From contig CALISD010000024.1 of assembly GCA_938041955.1 (NCBI GenBank), positions 1-42,654 on the forward strand: a stretch of 42,654 nt of DNA, in the 5' to 3' direction. Both the position numbers and the translations under genes were made by a program. The DNA comes from an uncultured Granulosicoccaceae bacterium (GTDB lineage: Bacteria > Pseudomonadota > Gammaproteobacteria > Granulosicoccales > Granulosicoccaceae). The notes under the pieces are model-generated. The model was not told where the DNA came from. It did not search any database and saw nothing but the letters and a program-made list of their open reading frames with translations. This document shows positions 7,736 through 17,317 of the stretch, one piece after another; positions within the stretch are counted from its first letter, which is position 1, and the number at the start of each line of letters is the position of its first letter.

Positions 7736-9639
7736 TGTCACTTGAAACTGTACGCCTGATTGTTGGTGCCCTTTTCATACTGCTTGTAATCGCGTTTATC
7801 TGGTCAATTATTTACGGCCGCAGGGTAGTTAAAACTGAGGTCACCGATCTCGTTTTCGGTAACCCGTTAAAAGCACTGGGTGGGTGGTACTGGGTCATTA
7901 CCGGTGTCTGTAGTATTTTGCTTTTATGGTTCTACTTCTCCTGGGACGCGGCGCGTGCGTTTTTCCCCAATACTGCCAATGAAATGTGTCAGGTGGCGAA
8001 AGTAGATTCTGAACTCAACGCAATGCGATCAACCTTTCCTATGCAATCGAGATTGCTTAAAGGAACTTCTTTTCTGGACCGTGAAACCAAGCAGATTGAA
8101 CGTGCCAGAAGAACGATAAATAAAAGCGATATTGATGTTGGCCTGCGTGATAAATATTTAGCCGCAGCTAACACTGTTGAAGTGTTGTTGATGTCGCGGG
8201 CAACGGATGAGTCATTAAGTAGTGACAATGCCTTAGCTCTGACGGGTATCGCAAGTCGTATTGATGTAATCACAGCTAACCTCGCGGACCCGGGATTTCC
8301 CGGGCCGGCAACCGTTGCAGAGCAAAAAGCAGCAGATGAGCAACCCGGTTGGGGAGAGGCTAACAAAGAAATCCCTGACATTCCGAATACGGATCGCGGT
8401 CGTAAGTTTAATAAGGTCAGTGAGGCGGTGGCTGCAGTCAGTGCTGACTTTGCCAAAATTCGCAATGTAGATGATGCGTTTTTAGGTGAAGTTAAGCAGC
8501 TCACCGCAGAATTGAAAAGTTATCCGGCAGCAAGCTCTGCGGAAGATGCGGTGCAGGCCCAGGCACTAACAAAATCACTGGACAAAATTTTAAAGCGAAT
8601 AGACAACGGCAGTATTTTCCCGCCTGCAGCGCTTGATTCTGTAGAGGACGCATTGAAACGTTTTAATGCAGAACAAAGCAAACAAGAGGGTAGTTTGAAA
8701 ATTATTGACGCGATCGCAATGCCAGGTGGCGAGATACGCGCAGGTTCTACTGCTTGTACAGAGCAGGGCTCAGGGCGGTGGTTGCCGAAGCCGTCAGACA
8801 CAGTAGCGACGTTGGTTAAAATTTCAGATCCAACTGTAGGATTTAAAGCAGTGCCGCTCCTTTGGTACGAATGGAAGCCCGCCAGTGAAATGCTCGCATT
8901 TTTTATTCCTGACTGGATAGCAGATTTGATTCCCGGTGAGTACCCCAGACATACCACTGACGGTGCTATCTCCACCAACCTGAAAACCAAAGTACTGAAT
9001 TTTGCGACTGGTAACTACGCATCTTTTTCAATCCCTGTGCCAGCGGGTCACTTGTGGGATTCAATTATGCGTGTGTTGTCAGGCTTGTTCCTGGGGATCG
9101 TGCTGGGCGTGCCGTTAGGTTTGTTTATGGGCTTGTCGCGCTTGGCGAAAGGTTTCTTTGATCCGTTGATTGAGCTGTACCGGCCGGTACCGCCACTGGC
9201 ATGGGCACCGTTGATTCTGACGATCTTTGGTATCAACGATGATGGTAAGATCTTCCTGCTTTTCATGGTTGCTTTTGCGATTATGGTGATATCAGCTCGC
9301 ACTGGTGCAACCGGTACACAACTGTCGAAAATTCATGCCGCGCACTCACTGGGTGCGACCAACAGGCAAATCATACGACGGGTAATTTTACCTAACTCGT
9401 TGCCGGAGATTTTGACTGGTATACGGATATCGATCGGGGTGTGTTGGGGTACTTTGGTAGCGGCAGAGATGTTGGCGGGTACCACGGGTATCGGCTTTAT
9501 TGAAAACGTTGCACGTAAGCAGTCCAACTACGAGATCATTTGGGTAACTATTATCTTGCTCGGGCTATTGGGATTGATGTTTGATCTGATCATGCGTTGG
9601 GTGATTACCAAGACTATTCCCTGGCGTGGCAAGGGCTAG
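7735..9639 (+). CDS. Taurine-type ABC transporter permease with a large N-terminal periplasmic insert
   Basis: This protein has 634 residues, more than twice the usual ~270 of TauC/SsuC. Two hydrophobic helices (about 5-27 and 50-70) are followed by some 350 hydrophilic, largely helical residues predicted to lie in the periplasm. From about residue 430 there is a normal binding-protein-dependent permease domain, with the EAA loop in the segment AAHSLGATNRQIIRR. The ATG at 7735 overlaps the ATPase stop and has GGAGGG eight bases upstream; a more distant in-frame start at 7696 lies inside the ATPase gene and is not used. The insert resembles no transporter domain I recognise and could dock the binding protein or sense ligand. 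A terminator follows the gene. Confidence 0.85.
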   Translation: MSLETVRLIVGALFILLVIAFIWSIIYGRRVVKTEVTDLVFGNPLKALGGWYWVITGVCSILLLWFYFSWDAARAFFPNTANEMCQVAKVDSELNAMRSTFPMQSRLLKGTSFLDRETKQIERARRTINKSDIDVGLRDKYLAAANTVEVLLMSRATDESLSSDNALALTGIASRIDVITANLADPGFPGPATVAEQKAADEQPGWGEANKEIPDIPNTDRGRKFNKVSEAVAAVSADFAKIRNVDDAFLGEVKQLTAELKSYPAASSAEDAVQAQALTKSLDKILKRIDNGSIFPPAALDSVEDALKRFNAEQSKQEGSLKIIDAIAMPGGEIRAGSTACTEQGSGRWLPKPSDTVATLVKISDPTVGFKAVPLLWYEWKPASEMLAFFIPDWIADLIPGEYPRHTTDGAISTNLKTKVLNFATGNYASFSIPVPAGHLWDSIMRVLSGLFLGIVLGVPLGLFMGLSRLAKGFFDPLIELYRPVPPLAWAPLILTIFGINDDGKIFLLFMVAFAIMVISARTGATGTQLSKIHAAHSLGATNRQIIRRVILPNSLPEILTGIRISIGVCWGTLVAAEMLAGTTGIGFIENVARKQSNYEIIWVTIILLGLLGLMFDLIMRWVITKTIPWRGKG

Positions 9640-9656
9640 GTTTTTTGGTTTTGTTT

Positions 9657-9686
9657 CTACTCCCGCTTTGCGGGAGTAGTTGTTTA
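9657..9686 (+). terminator. Terminator of the transporter operon
   Basis: A perfect 10-bp stem CTACTCCCGC / GCGGGAGTAG with loop TTT (9657-9679), followed by TTGTTTA. It starts 17 bp after the permease stop codon. Confidence 0.75.
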
Positions 9687-9694
9687 TGGGGTTA

Positions 9695-9730
9695 GTTTTT
9701 AGTTTTTAGTTTTAGTTTTAGTTTTAGTTT
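9695..9730. repeat. Short tandem repeat, GTTTT(T)A units
   Basis: Two copies of GTTTTTA are followed by three of GTTTTA and a partial unit, directly downstream of the terminator. The change in T-tract length between units is a slippage signature. There is no spacer structure, so this is not CRISPR. Confidence 0.85.
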
Positions 9731-9756
9731 GCGGCTTGAGCGGATCGTTATGAGTG

Positions 9757-9789
9757 GCTTGTTTGAGCGGCATCGCTGCCGCGGGCCTT
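9757..9789 (+). repeat. REP-like hairpin repeat, copy 1
   Basis: The core hairpin is GCGGCA-TCGC-TGCCGC (9767-9782), preceded by CTTGTTTGA and followed by GGGCCTT. The same unit recurs inverted at 11301-11334. Most of 9731-10216 otherwise holds no gene I can support. Confidence 0.65.
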
Positions 9790-10216
9790 CATTTTTAAAA
9801 AAAGACCGAAAACGGAAGCAAAAAGCCTTCTTGAGACTTGCTTTGCCCTGCGGGTGCCTGGGCATTTTGAATCTTATCGTTCCAACAGATCGCTCGGATA
9901 GCACATCCATGTGCCCACTTCGCAACGCGGCGTCCTGCTGCTTATACCTGTCACGACGATGAGATTCAAAACCAATCAAACGTGCGGGTAAAGCCTAAGG
10001 GCGACGTAGTCTCTGCGTGGTATATACTTTGAACTATTTGTACTCAGCCTGTCAGCGAACACTTGAGATCGCGATAGGCAGCCAATGATCAGCGTGTTGT
10101 GCAATGCCGATCGTCGGGAAGCCCGATTGCCGAAGCGATAATACGGCTGGTAGTGCAGCGATGTATTGAGTTGAACAGGGGCTCGGTGTTAACTCACTTT
10201 GCAACACCTGGCCCAG

Positions 10217-10463
10217 CTAGCCTGCATTATTCATGAGGATTCGACATCCAGAGTCACAACGCTAAACAGGTCATTAGATTCACGCGCAAACGTGGCTCGC
10301 CACTGGCGATGCGGGTCTGATGAGATGTGACGCGAAATTGCGCTCTGGGGTCGAATAGACAGAGTGTTTTTTTGCTTGTACATAGCTTATTGCCTTTAAA
10401 CACTATAATAAAATAGGTACATCGTTAATTGTCTTGAGTCGCCTCATGAATAATGCAGGCTAG
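10217..10463. mobile_element. MITE-like non-autonomous element with perfect 22-bp inverted ends
   Basis: The 22 bp at 10217-10238 are repeated exactly in reverse complement at 10442-10463, enclosing a 203-bp centre without a gene. The outermost four bases are CTAG, itself a palindrome, so they may be a 4-bp target duplication flanking 18-bp ends of the form CCTGCATTATTCATGAGG. The arrangement matches a miniature inverted-repeat element or an internally deleted IS. No transposase is present, and the parent IS family cannot be named with confidence. Confidence 0.75.
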
Positions 10464-10506
10464 GCGCATGCTTCGTTGAATAGCAGTTGAAGTGAATTTT
10501 TTCGTG

Positions 10507-10860
10507 TTAATCGACAGAGCAAATTACATAGTATTTTCTTACATACTTCTCAACATGCCAGACCGGTTGCAATCCATTGTCCATCACAAATGAATCACCG
10601 GCTTTAACAGTTCGGCTTTCACCATCAGGTGTTTCTATCCGAGCCTCGCCTTCAAGTATATGACAGTACTCAATCTGATTGTTCATAGGTCCGACGAATA
10701 CACCTGCACTGCAATCCCACATACCTGACTTAACGCGATCATTATCACCAAGGAAATGGTTCCAAACATGTTGTTCAGGTGAGCCATTAAGCACATTGTT
10801 TGGATCAAACTCTTTTTTTACCGATTCAATATTCTGGTCGGAAAAATTAATGAATTTCAC
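10507..10860 (-). CDS. Small cupin-domain protein (Cupin_3/DUF861 type)
   Basis: This 117-residue single-domain protein shows the two cupin strands: a first motif around QIEYCHILEGEARIETPDG and a second around VKAGDSFVMDNGLQPVWHV, the layout of the Cupin_3 group related to ureidoglycine aminohydrolase. The metal-binding His/Glu set is only partly evident (Glu and His near EYCH, His in VWHV), so an enzymatic role is uncertain; it may be a sugar- or amino-acid-related cupin of unknown function. It is the only gene in a 1.8-kb repeat-rich stretch, with a MITE-like element directly downstream of its stop codon. Confidence 0.75.
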   Translation of the reverse strand: MKFINFSDQNIESVKKEFDPNNVLNGSPEQHVWNHFLGDNDRVKSGMWDCSAGVFVGPMNNQIEYCHILEGEARIETPDGESRTVKAGDSFVMDNGLQPVWHVEKYVRKYYVICSVD

Positions 10861-11381
10861 TTTGTATTCCTCTGTGGTGTGGTGGGGCTAAATATACATG
10901 TAGCCTGCTGGCAAGGTAAACGTTTCAATAATGTGGTGGAGGAAATGGTGGAGTGGTAAAACGAGTGCAGTACTTGCAGCGTGAGCATGGCCGGATATCG
11001 TTCGTTCAACAGCGCAAGCGCTGATCCTTGCGCACGCAGCGGGTTACCTTGATCAGTCTATTACTGACGATGTGTATTTCTTCGAACTTTCGTAGCCGCA
11101 CGAAGCATGGTAAGAAGATTCCATGTCTATGTTGTGGGCTTTCGAGGATTGATATACAGCGGGCTGCCACATCAGGCGCGATGCAGATTCACGGATCACA
11201 GGCAATGAATAGTGTGGGCTAGGAGCCTGCGCGGCGGAACGTCAGCTACTGCGAACGCGCCCTAACGGTGCGTTTTCATCGTTCATTCTCGTTACGTATG
11301 AAAGGCCCGCGGCACCGATGCCGCTCAAGCAAGTCGCTCAAGAGCAAGCCACTTAAGCACTCAGTAAGACTCAAAATGCAG
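10861..11381. other. Intergenic region with an inverted REP-like repeat copy
   Basis: No supportable gene. It carries the second REP-like unit at 11301-11334 and otherwise unremarkable sequence upstream of the cupin gene. Confidence 0.45.
11301..11334 (-). repeat. REP-like hairpin repeat, copy 2 (inverted)
   Basis: The reverse complement reads CTTGCTTGA, then GCGGCA-TCGG-TGCCGC, then GGGCC. It matches copy 1 near 9757-9789 with only a few differences, including compensating change in the loop only. The two copies face each other across about 1.5 kb that includes the MITE-like element and the cupin gene. Confidence 0.65.
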
Positions 11382-11403
11382 TCGGGCTCCAACAGGAGCC
11401 CGA
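11382..11403 (-). terminator. Hairpin terminator of the TPR gene
   Basis: A perfect 9-bp stem TCGGGCTCC / GGAGCCCGA with loop AACA, located 32 bp past the TPR gene's stop on the minus strand. A short T-run (complement of CAAAA at about 11372-11376) follows in the direction of transcription. Confidence 0.65.
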
Positions 11404-11435
11404 TGCCAAAAAGTAGAAACCGCTGAACGACACCC

Positions 11436-11981
11436 CTAAATACTAGGCCCAAGCCGCGCTTCCAAATCCTTCACGCTCTTGGTGGCACCGACATTCAAAG
11501 GCGAAATTGCCAGCACCTGCTCGAAAGCGTGCAGTGCCTTGTCGGTCTCGCCCATTTTCAGCATGATCATGCCGATACCGGAGATCGCGCCGAAATGTCG
11601 TGGTTCGAGAGTGAGGGTTTGTTCAATATCAGATAGAGATTGCTTGTAGTTGCCTAATAGATAGTGAACCGTGGCGCGGCGGTTCCAGGCTTCTGCGAAA
11701 TCAGATTCTTTGGTCACTAACTCATCGAGCAAAGCGAGGGCGACTGTGTAACGGCCGGTGGTCATGGCGTTGATGGCGTTGCTCATTCTTTCGCCACCGC
11801 TGGTGTCATCCCGCTCGTACCATTTTTTCCAGATTTCGGTTTCAATCAGTACAGCTTGTTGAGGGTTTTCGGCTTTCTGGAGCTTTCCGAACAGGGCTGG
11901 AAGGTCGGTTGATTTCTGATCTGCCAGTGATGATTGGCAAACCAGTAAGGCAGCAAGTAACAGCACTCGTTGAATAGTCAT
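11436..11981 (-). CDS. Exported tetratricopeptide-repeat protein
   Basis: This 181-residue protein has an N-terminal signal peptide (about 1-20, ending near SLA-DQ) and at least three TPR-like helical pairs from about residue 65 to 170, with segments such as AEAWNRRATVHYLLGNYKQSLSDIE... and FGAISGIGMIMLKMGETDKALHAFE. TPRs bind partner proteins, and the protein is predicted to be periplasmic. It is separated from meaB by about 220 bp and has its own terminator, so it is probably transcribed alone. No specific function can be assigned. Confidence 0.8.
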   Translation of the reverse strand: MTIQRVLLLAALLVCQSSLADQKSTDLPALFGKLQKAENPQQAVLIETEIWKKWYERDDTSGGERMSNAINAMTTGRYTVALALLDELVTKESDFAEAWNRRATVHYLLGNYKQSLSDIEQTLTLEPRHFGAISGIGMIMLKMGETDKALHAFEQVLAISPLNVGATKSVKDLEARLGPSI

Positions 11982-12203
11982 ATGATCCGTCTCTCCCCGA
12001 TTCCCCCGGCATTTGATTTAGTGTCTTGCCGGTGCTTTAAGCAGCCCGGGTGTTTTGCCCCGGCCGTCTTAACTATGGCGACCATCCGACGCCACAATTT
12101 ATGAAACAGTTAACACTTTTACAGCACGGAGTTCAATTGTTTGCTGTTTCATACACGGGCGTAACGAGAGTCTGCAGGCAAAATCATTTCTTATTACCCG
12201 AGC

Positions 12204-13208
12204 TTATAGATTGCTGGAGTTTTTGTAAATTTCAACCAGTTTTCTTGCTGCTTTAACTGGTGTGATATTGCCACCGGCGATTTCTCTGTTGAGAATTTCC
12301 CGCTCAGCTTGTACATCTGGCTGAGCATTAAAATCTCTCATGAGATGCTGCTCAATTGTGCTGCGTAGCCAAAATTGCAATTGTGATTGGCGGTGCTGTT
12401 GGAAGGCGCCGCTCTTCGTTCGAAGTGACTTGTACTTTTCAATTTGCTGCCAGACGGCATCTAGTCCGCTATTGTGGAGTGCGCTGCAAGTCAGCACTTC
12501 GGGGTGCCAGTCGGCTTCATCTGAAGTAAGCATGCGTAGCGCATGTGTGTAGTCGTTTTTTGCCGCGAGCGCTTTGGGTTCATTGTTTCCATCGGCTTTG
12601 TTTATCACAATCATATCGGCAACTTCCATGACCCCTCTCTTGATGCCTTGCAAGTCGTCGCCAGCGCCAGGGAGCATCAGCACAAGAAAAAAATCCACCA
12701 TGGAAGACACCACCGTTTCAGATTGGCCGATGCCGACGGTCTCAACCAAAATGGTGTCAAACCCGGCTGCTTCGCAGATCAGGATTGATTCGCGCGTTAG
12801 TTGATTTACGCCACCGAGTACACCCGATGTAGGTGATGGTCTGATAAAGGCCGATGTGTTGGTGCTGAGGTTGTGCATGCGTGTTTTGTCGCCAAGTATG
12901 CTGCCCCCGGTTCGCTCGCTGGTGGGGTCTACGGCCAAGACAGCGACTTTTTTTCCGTCATTAATCAGGTTCAGACCAAAACTCTCTATAAACGTGCTCT
13001 TGCCAACCCCTGGTATGCCCGAGATACCAATGCGGATGGAATTGCCAGTGTGAGGCAGCAGTAAATCCAGTAGCTGCTGCGCTTGCTGCTGATGATCGGT
13101 TCGTGTTGATTCGATGAGTGTGATCGCACGACCGAGTAGGGCGCGATCACCTTGCAGAACACCTTCTGCCAGATCGTGAATCGATAGCTTGTTTCTTGGT
13201 GTGGAAAT
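12204..13208 (-). CDS. meaB: Methylmalonyl-CoA mutase-associated GTPase MeaB (ArgK/YgfD), apparent ATT start
   Basis: MeaB is the G3E-type P-loop GTPase that guards methylmalonyl-CoA mutase, gating loading of adenosylcobalamin and release of damaged cofactor. It lies 30 bp downstream of the mutase catalytic gene. The full protein reads 334 residues, close to the 331 of the E. coli homologue: LSIHDLAEGVLQGDRALLGRA, P-loop GIPGVGKS (64-71), AVDPTSERTGGSILGDKTRM, ETVGIGQSE and NKADG. Between the in-frame TAG at 13221 and residue 91 there is no ATG, GTG or TTG. ATT at 13208 has AGGAG nine bases upstream and gives an N-terminus that aligns with the family. Calling only standard starts would cut the protein to 244 residues and delete the P-loop. 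Confidence 0.85.
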   Translation of the reverse strand: MSTPRNKLSIHDLAEGVLQGDRALLGRAITLIESTRTDHQQQAQQLLDLLLPHTGNSIRIGISGIPGVGKSTFIESFGLNLINDGKKVAVLAVDPTSERTGGSILGDKTRMHNLSTNTSAFIRPSPTSGVLGGVNQLTRESILICEAAGFDTILVETVGIGQSETVVSSMVDFFLVLMLPGAGDDLQGIKRGVMEVADMIVINKADGNNEPKALAAKNDYTHALRMLTSDEADWHPEVLTCSALHNSGLDAVWQQIEKYKSLRTKSGAFQQHRQSQLQFWLRSTIEQHLMRDFNAQPDVQAEREILNREIAGGNITPVKAARKLVEIYKNSSNL

Positions 13209-13238
13209 ATTATCTCTCTCCTAAATAGTGCTGGCCAA

Positions 13239-15377
13239 CTAAGCGATGGCCTCCAGGAGTTTATTAATTAGTAATTCTGCTGCCTCACTGATGACAGTGC
13301 CTGGCGGAAAGATGGCGGCGGCTCCTTCATCGTATAGCGTTTGATAGTCATCGGGTGGGATGACACCTCCCATCGCGATAAGAATGTCGGGTCGTCCAAA
13401 ATCTGACAGCGCCTGGCGTAAGTCCGGAAGTAAGGTTAAGTGACCTGCGGCCAGTGAGCTGGCACCTATAATATGTACGTCGTTTTCGATTGCCTGACGG
13501 GCGACTTCTTCAGGGGTTTGAAACAGCGGCCCGATATCAACATCAAAGCCCAGGTCTGCAAACGCACTGGCGATTACTTTTTGTCCGCGATCGTGACCGT
13601 CCTGGCCCATCTTGGCGACCAGTATTCTGGGCCTTCTTCCTTCTTGTGCAGTGAATTTGTCGAGCAGCTTGTTCAGTTCTTTCAAGTCGACACCTCCTTT
13701 TTTGAGCTCATCGGTGTAGATGCCGCGAATCGCGCTTACTGTAGCGGTGTGTCTTCCAAATGCATTTTCCATGGCGTCTGACATTTCACCTACCGTGGCT
13801 TTGGCACGCGCTGCATCAATGCACAAGGCCAGTAAGTTGCCGCTGCCAGATTCGGCAGAGTTTTGCAGTGCCTGCAATGCACGTTTGGTGCTTTCCTGAT
13901 CTCGTTGTTGGCGTAATTGTTCGAGCTGTGCAATTTGCTGTTCCCGCACCGCGCCGTTATCAACTTTCAGTACGTCGATGTTTTCCACTTCGAAGTCGGT
14001 GTACTTGTTAACGCCTACGACAGTTTGTGTGCCACTGTCGATGCGCGCTTGAGTTCTGGCGGCGGCTTCTTCAATTCGTGATTTTGGAATGCCAGCTTCA
14101 ATGGCTTTCGCCATGCCACCGGCTTCTTCGATTTCACTGATATGGTGCCATGCTCTGTCTGCAAGGTCGTTAGTCAGGCTTTCAATAAAGTAGCTGCCAC
14201 CCCAGGGATCTATGCTTTTGCATGTGCCGCTTTCAAGCTGTTGAAAGAGTTGCGTATTGCGTGCGATGCGCGCGGAAAAATCAGTTGGCAGTGCCAGCGC
14301 CTCGTCTAGCGCGTTGGTATGGAGTGATTGGGTATGACCATGTGTGGCTGCCATTGCTTCGATGTTCGTGCGTACTACGTTGTTGTATACGTCTTGCGCG
14401 GTCAGGCTCCAGCCGGATGTTTGGCAATGAGTTCTTAACATCAGTGATTTATTGTTTTTCGGGTTAAATGGTTTGACCAGATGTGCCCACAGCATCCTTG
14501 CTGCTCGAAGCTTGGCAATTTCCATGTAGTAGTTCATGCCAATAGCAAAGAAAAAAGATAGCCGTGGTGCAAAGCTGTCTATGTCCAGGCCTGTATTGAT
14601 GCCGGTGCGGATGTACTCTAATCCGTCGGCCAGTGTATAGGCGAGTTCAAGGTCGGCGGTCGCACCAGCTTCTTGCATGTGATAGCCGGAGATACTTATG
14701 CTGTTGAACTTTGGCATTTCCGTTGAGGTGTAGGCAAAGATATCCGAGATGATCCGAAGTGATTCGGTGGGTGGATAAATGTAGGTGTTGCGTACCATGA
14801 ATTCTTTGAGGATATCGTTCTGGATGGTGCCTGATAACTCGGCAGGTGTTACCCCTTGCTCTTCTGCAGCAATGACGTATAAGGCAAGTACCGGAAGCAC
14901 TGCGCCGTTCATTGTCATTGATACACTCATCTTATCTAATGGTATTCCTTCAAAGAGTGTACGCATGTCAAGGATGGAGTCGATCGCCACCCCTGCCATA
15001 CCGACATCGCTCTTCACGCGAGGGTGGTCTGAGTCATAGCCTCGATGAGTGGCAAGATCAAAAGCGATGGATAGGCCTTTTTGCCCTGCAGCCAGATTGC
15101 GTCGATAAAATGCGTTGCTTTCTCGTGCAGTGGAAAAGCCGGCGTACTGTCTTACCGTCCATGGCCGATTGACATACATGGTGGGGTACGGGCCACGTAA
15201 ATACGGTGGCAAGCCTGGTCGGCTGTCGGTGAATTTTGCTTTTTTACTATCGCTGTGCGCATAGTGAGAGCAGATATCAATCTGCTCAGGCGTGCTGTGT
15301 GTTGTTACTGTAGGAGGTTCGGCGCCGCCGTTAACATGGTTAAGTGGCAGTTTGCTGAAGTTTGGAATCTGAGTCAT
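13239..15377 (-). CDS. mutB: Methylmalonyl-CoA mutase, catalytic cobalamin-binding subunit
   Basis: This 712-residue protein covers the full large subunit. The N-terminal TIM barrel binds CoA and substrate ([34 protein letters not shown], with the substrate Tyr and Arg region). The C-terminal B12 domain carries DGHDRGQK, matching the DxHxxG lower-ligand motif, followed by the GASSLAAGH segment. The enzyme interconverts (R)-methylmalonyl-CoA and succinyl-CoA, linking propionyl-CoA and branched-chain amino-acid breakdown to the TCA cycle. It starts 5 bp after the mutA stop and is followed by meaB, so mutA-mutB-meaB form one operon. Confidence 0.96.
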   Translation of the reverse strand: MTQIPNFSKLPLNHVNGGAEPPTVTTHSTPEQIDICSHYAHSDSKKAKFTDSRPGLPPYLRGPYPTMYVNRPWTVRQYAGFSTARESNAFYRRNLAAGQKGLSIAFDLATHRGYDSDHPRVKSDVGMAGVAIDSILDMRTLFEGIPLDKMSVSMTMNGAVLPVLALYVIAAEEQGVTPAELSGTIQNDILKEFMVRNTYIYPPTESLRIISDIFAYTSTEMPKFNSISISGYHMQEAGATADLELAYTLADGLEYIRTGINTGLDIDSFAPRLSFFFAIGMNYYMEIAKLRAARMLWAHLVKPFNPKNNKSLMLRTHCQTSGWSLTAQDVYNNVVRTNIEAMAATHGHTQSLHTNALDEALALPTDFSARIARNTQLFQQLESGTCKSIDPWGGSYFIESLTNDLADRAWHHISEIEEAGGMAKAIEAGIPKSRIEEAAARTQARIDSGTQTVVGVNKYTDFEVENIDVLKVDNGAVREQQIAQLEQLRQQRDQESTKRALQALQNSAESGSGNLLALCIDAARAKATVGEMSDAMENAFGRHTATVSAIRGIYTDELKKGGVDLKELNKLLDKFTAQEGRRPRILVAKMGQDGHDRGQKVIASAFADLGFDVDIGPLFQTPEEVARQAIENDVHIIGASSLAAGHLTLLPDLRQALSDFGRPDILIAMGGVIPPDDYQTLYDEGAAAIFPPGTVISEAAELLINKLLEAIA

Positions 15378-15382
15378 AGCCG

Positions 15383-17317
15383 CTATGCTCCGAGCAAGGT
15401 GAGTGCAGCATCAAGCAGCTTGACGCGATTACAGCCAAGATGGATTTTCTCGGTAACGCCGTGTTTGTCTAAGCCCAGAGTTGCTTTCGGGTGATTGCCT
15501 GCAATCCATAAGGGCTGGCCCGTGAGTGATTCACACACTTGTGTGGCGTCTGACAGGTAATATTTGTCAGATGAGCAGATCACTAATAATTGATTTTTGT
15601 CTTCCTTGTTGGCACTGGCGACGTAGTTTTTACGCTCGACCAGTTCAGCATTTATTCCGGCGATTGCAAAGAAGTTTTTGCAGAAAGTTGCTCTTGCCCC
15701 ATAGTCCCTTTGTGTGCCAAGGCAGATAAGTTTTGCTGTAGGTAATTCACCTTTGTTGATTTTGTATTGATCGCTGCGCGCGCGCAGTTTTTCGAATACT
15801 TCTGCGTCACGAAAGCTATCAATTGGCGCTGTGACTGTTGAGAACTGACAATAGGCAGTGTTGAAACTCAGGGTGTTTTCACCATCTGATAATGCACCTA
15901 TCAGCGCTGTGACTGAAATTTTTGAGGCTTCAGGTTGTACTTCTTTTAACAGATTTTTAGTCGTTGTTGTCGACGCTTCGGGTACCTGATCATCCAGGTT
16001 TGGATAATCAGTGACTCCGACAACAGCAGACTCACCAGAAGACAGGGCTTCAGTTCTATTGACTCTGGCCTTGTTGATTTGCTCGCGTACAGTTCCGTTT
16101 AACAGCGCTTGATGCATGCCACCGTCAGTTTCTAATTCTTGAAAGATTGCCCACGCAGCTTCACATAAGCTTTGCGTCATTGACTCTATGTAACCAGAGC
16201 CGCGAGCGGGGTCGTCCACTTTAAGCAGTCCGGATTCCTCGATCAGAATATGATGAGTGTTACGAGCCAGCCTATTTGCCTTGGTCGATTTCCCTGATAA
16301 TGAGTCGTAGGCCGCGCAATTGTACCCGTTGGCTCCACCCGCCATGGCGGCTGCAGCCTGTGTTGAAGTGCGTAGGATGTTGGTAGCGGGGTCGAGCCCT
16401 GACAGTGACCGGTTGCTGGTAATCGTGTCTATTATTATTTTTGGGTCTTTCGCGCCACAATGGCTTGCCACCTGACTGATTAGTTCGCGAGTCGCGCGAA
16501 GTTTCGCCACTGATAGAAAGTAGTCATTGTCGAGCGCTAGCCTGAAGCGTATTTGCCGGAATGCAGTGTCAATATCAATGGCTGCTTGTGGATGTTCCGT
16601 TTGTTCACGCAGGTACGCAACAGTGGTTGACAAGAGGTAGGCGAGCTCTTGTGCTTCGCTGCATCCCGCATTGTGATAGACACTGCTGTCGGCGCACAGG
16701 CTGCTGACGTTTGGAAACTGGTTGGCGCAGTGGGATGCGAATTGAGCAATGTCACTTAACGGTTTTTCTGCTGTGCTGCCGGTGGCAGCCAGTGTGGCCA
16801 GCGGGTCAATGTTCAGTGCACAACGAATGTGCTCTGCAGCAATTTTCTGTCGATAGTAATACGCTAACACCAGTGCGCCATTGACGGTGTTTTCGGCGCT
16901 GGGTTGCAGGGAAAGCTCGATCATTTGCGGGTGAACGCCTTTTAGAAGCTGCTCGAGATCTTCAACATTGGAACAAGGCAGATATGTGCTGGCGAGTTGT
17001 GAAGTGAGTGCGAGTTCAACTGCGGTTAGCCCTCCGCCCAGGTCAGATAGAATCTGCTTGTTTACATCGCTGATACTGCCTTCATTGTAGGACTGCTGTA
17101 TCGACCATTCTTTGGCGCCGCGGCTGTGAAACGGAGCCTCTGCATTCTGCGTATACAGTGGCTGAATATCTATACCGTCAAGGGTTCTGCTGACCAGTGT
17201 ATCGTTGAAATCTGCGCCATTGAGTGCGCGCTCCACGCTGTCGAGCCATAATTCTTCTGTGTATCCTGAGGATTCAAAAGGTGAGTTCTGATGCCAATCG
17301 GTTTTCTTTTCAGTCAT
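15383..17317 (-). CDS. mutA: Methylmalonyl-CoA mutase, small (non-catalytic) subunit
   Basis: This protein has 644 residues from the ATG at 17317 ([15 protein letters not shown]); an upstream TTG adds 21 residues that look unlike a natural N-terminus. It is homologous to the mutase barrel (for example [11 protein letters not shown] and [13 protein letters not shown]) but lacks the DxHxxG cobalamin motif in its C-terminal domain, as expected for the MutA partner in two-subunit mutases. It supports assembly and stability of the catalytic subunit. It is the first gene of the mutA-mutB-meaB operon, and the sequence GAGGG directly abuts its ATG. Confidence 0.93.
   Translation of the reverse strand: MTEKKTDWHQNSPFESSGYTEELWLDSVERALNGADFNDTLVSRTLDGIDIQPLYTQNAEAPFHSRGAKEWSIQQSYNEGSISDVNKQILSDLGGGLTAVELALTSQLASTYLPCSNVEDLEQLLKGVHPQMIELSLQPSAENTVNGALVLAYYYRQKIAAEHIRCALNIDPLATLAATGSTAEKPLSDIAQFASHCANQFPNVSSLCADSSVYHNAGCSEAQELAYLLSTTVAYLREQTEHPQAAIDIDTAFRQIRFRLALDNDYFLSVAKLRATRELISQVASHCGAKDPKIIIDTITSNRSLSGLDPATNILRTSTQAAAAMAGGANGYNCAAYDSLSGKSTKANRLARNTHHILIEESGLLKVDDPARGSGYIESMTQSLCEAAWAIFQELETDGGMHQALLNGTVREQINKARVNRTEALSSGESAVVGVTDYPNLDDQVPEASTTTTKNLLKEVQPEASKISVTALIGALSDGENTLSFNTAYCQFSTVTAPIDSFRDAEVFEKLRARSDQYKINKGELPTAKLICLGTQRDYGARATFCKNFFAIAGINAELVERKNYVASANKEDKNQLLVICSSDKYYLSDATQVCESLTGQPLWIAGNHPKATLGLDKHGVTEKIHLGCNRVKLLDAALTLLGA

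Noticed and set aside
9692..9979. Overlapping frames of 77 and 95 codons on both strands
   Set aside because: They run through the GTTTTA tandem repeat and the REP-like hairpin and have no protein signature.
12204..12938. Short meaB starting at TTG 12938
   Set aside because: It would lack the P-loop, which is encoded intact and in frame just upstream.
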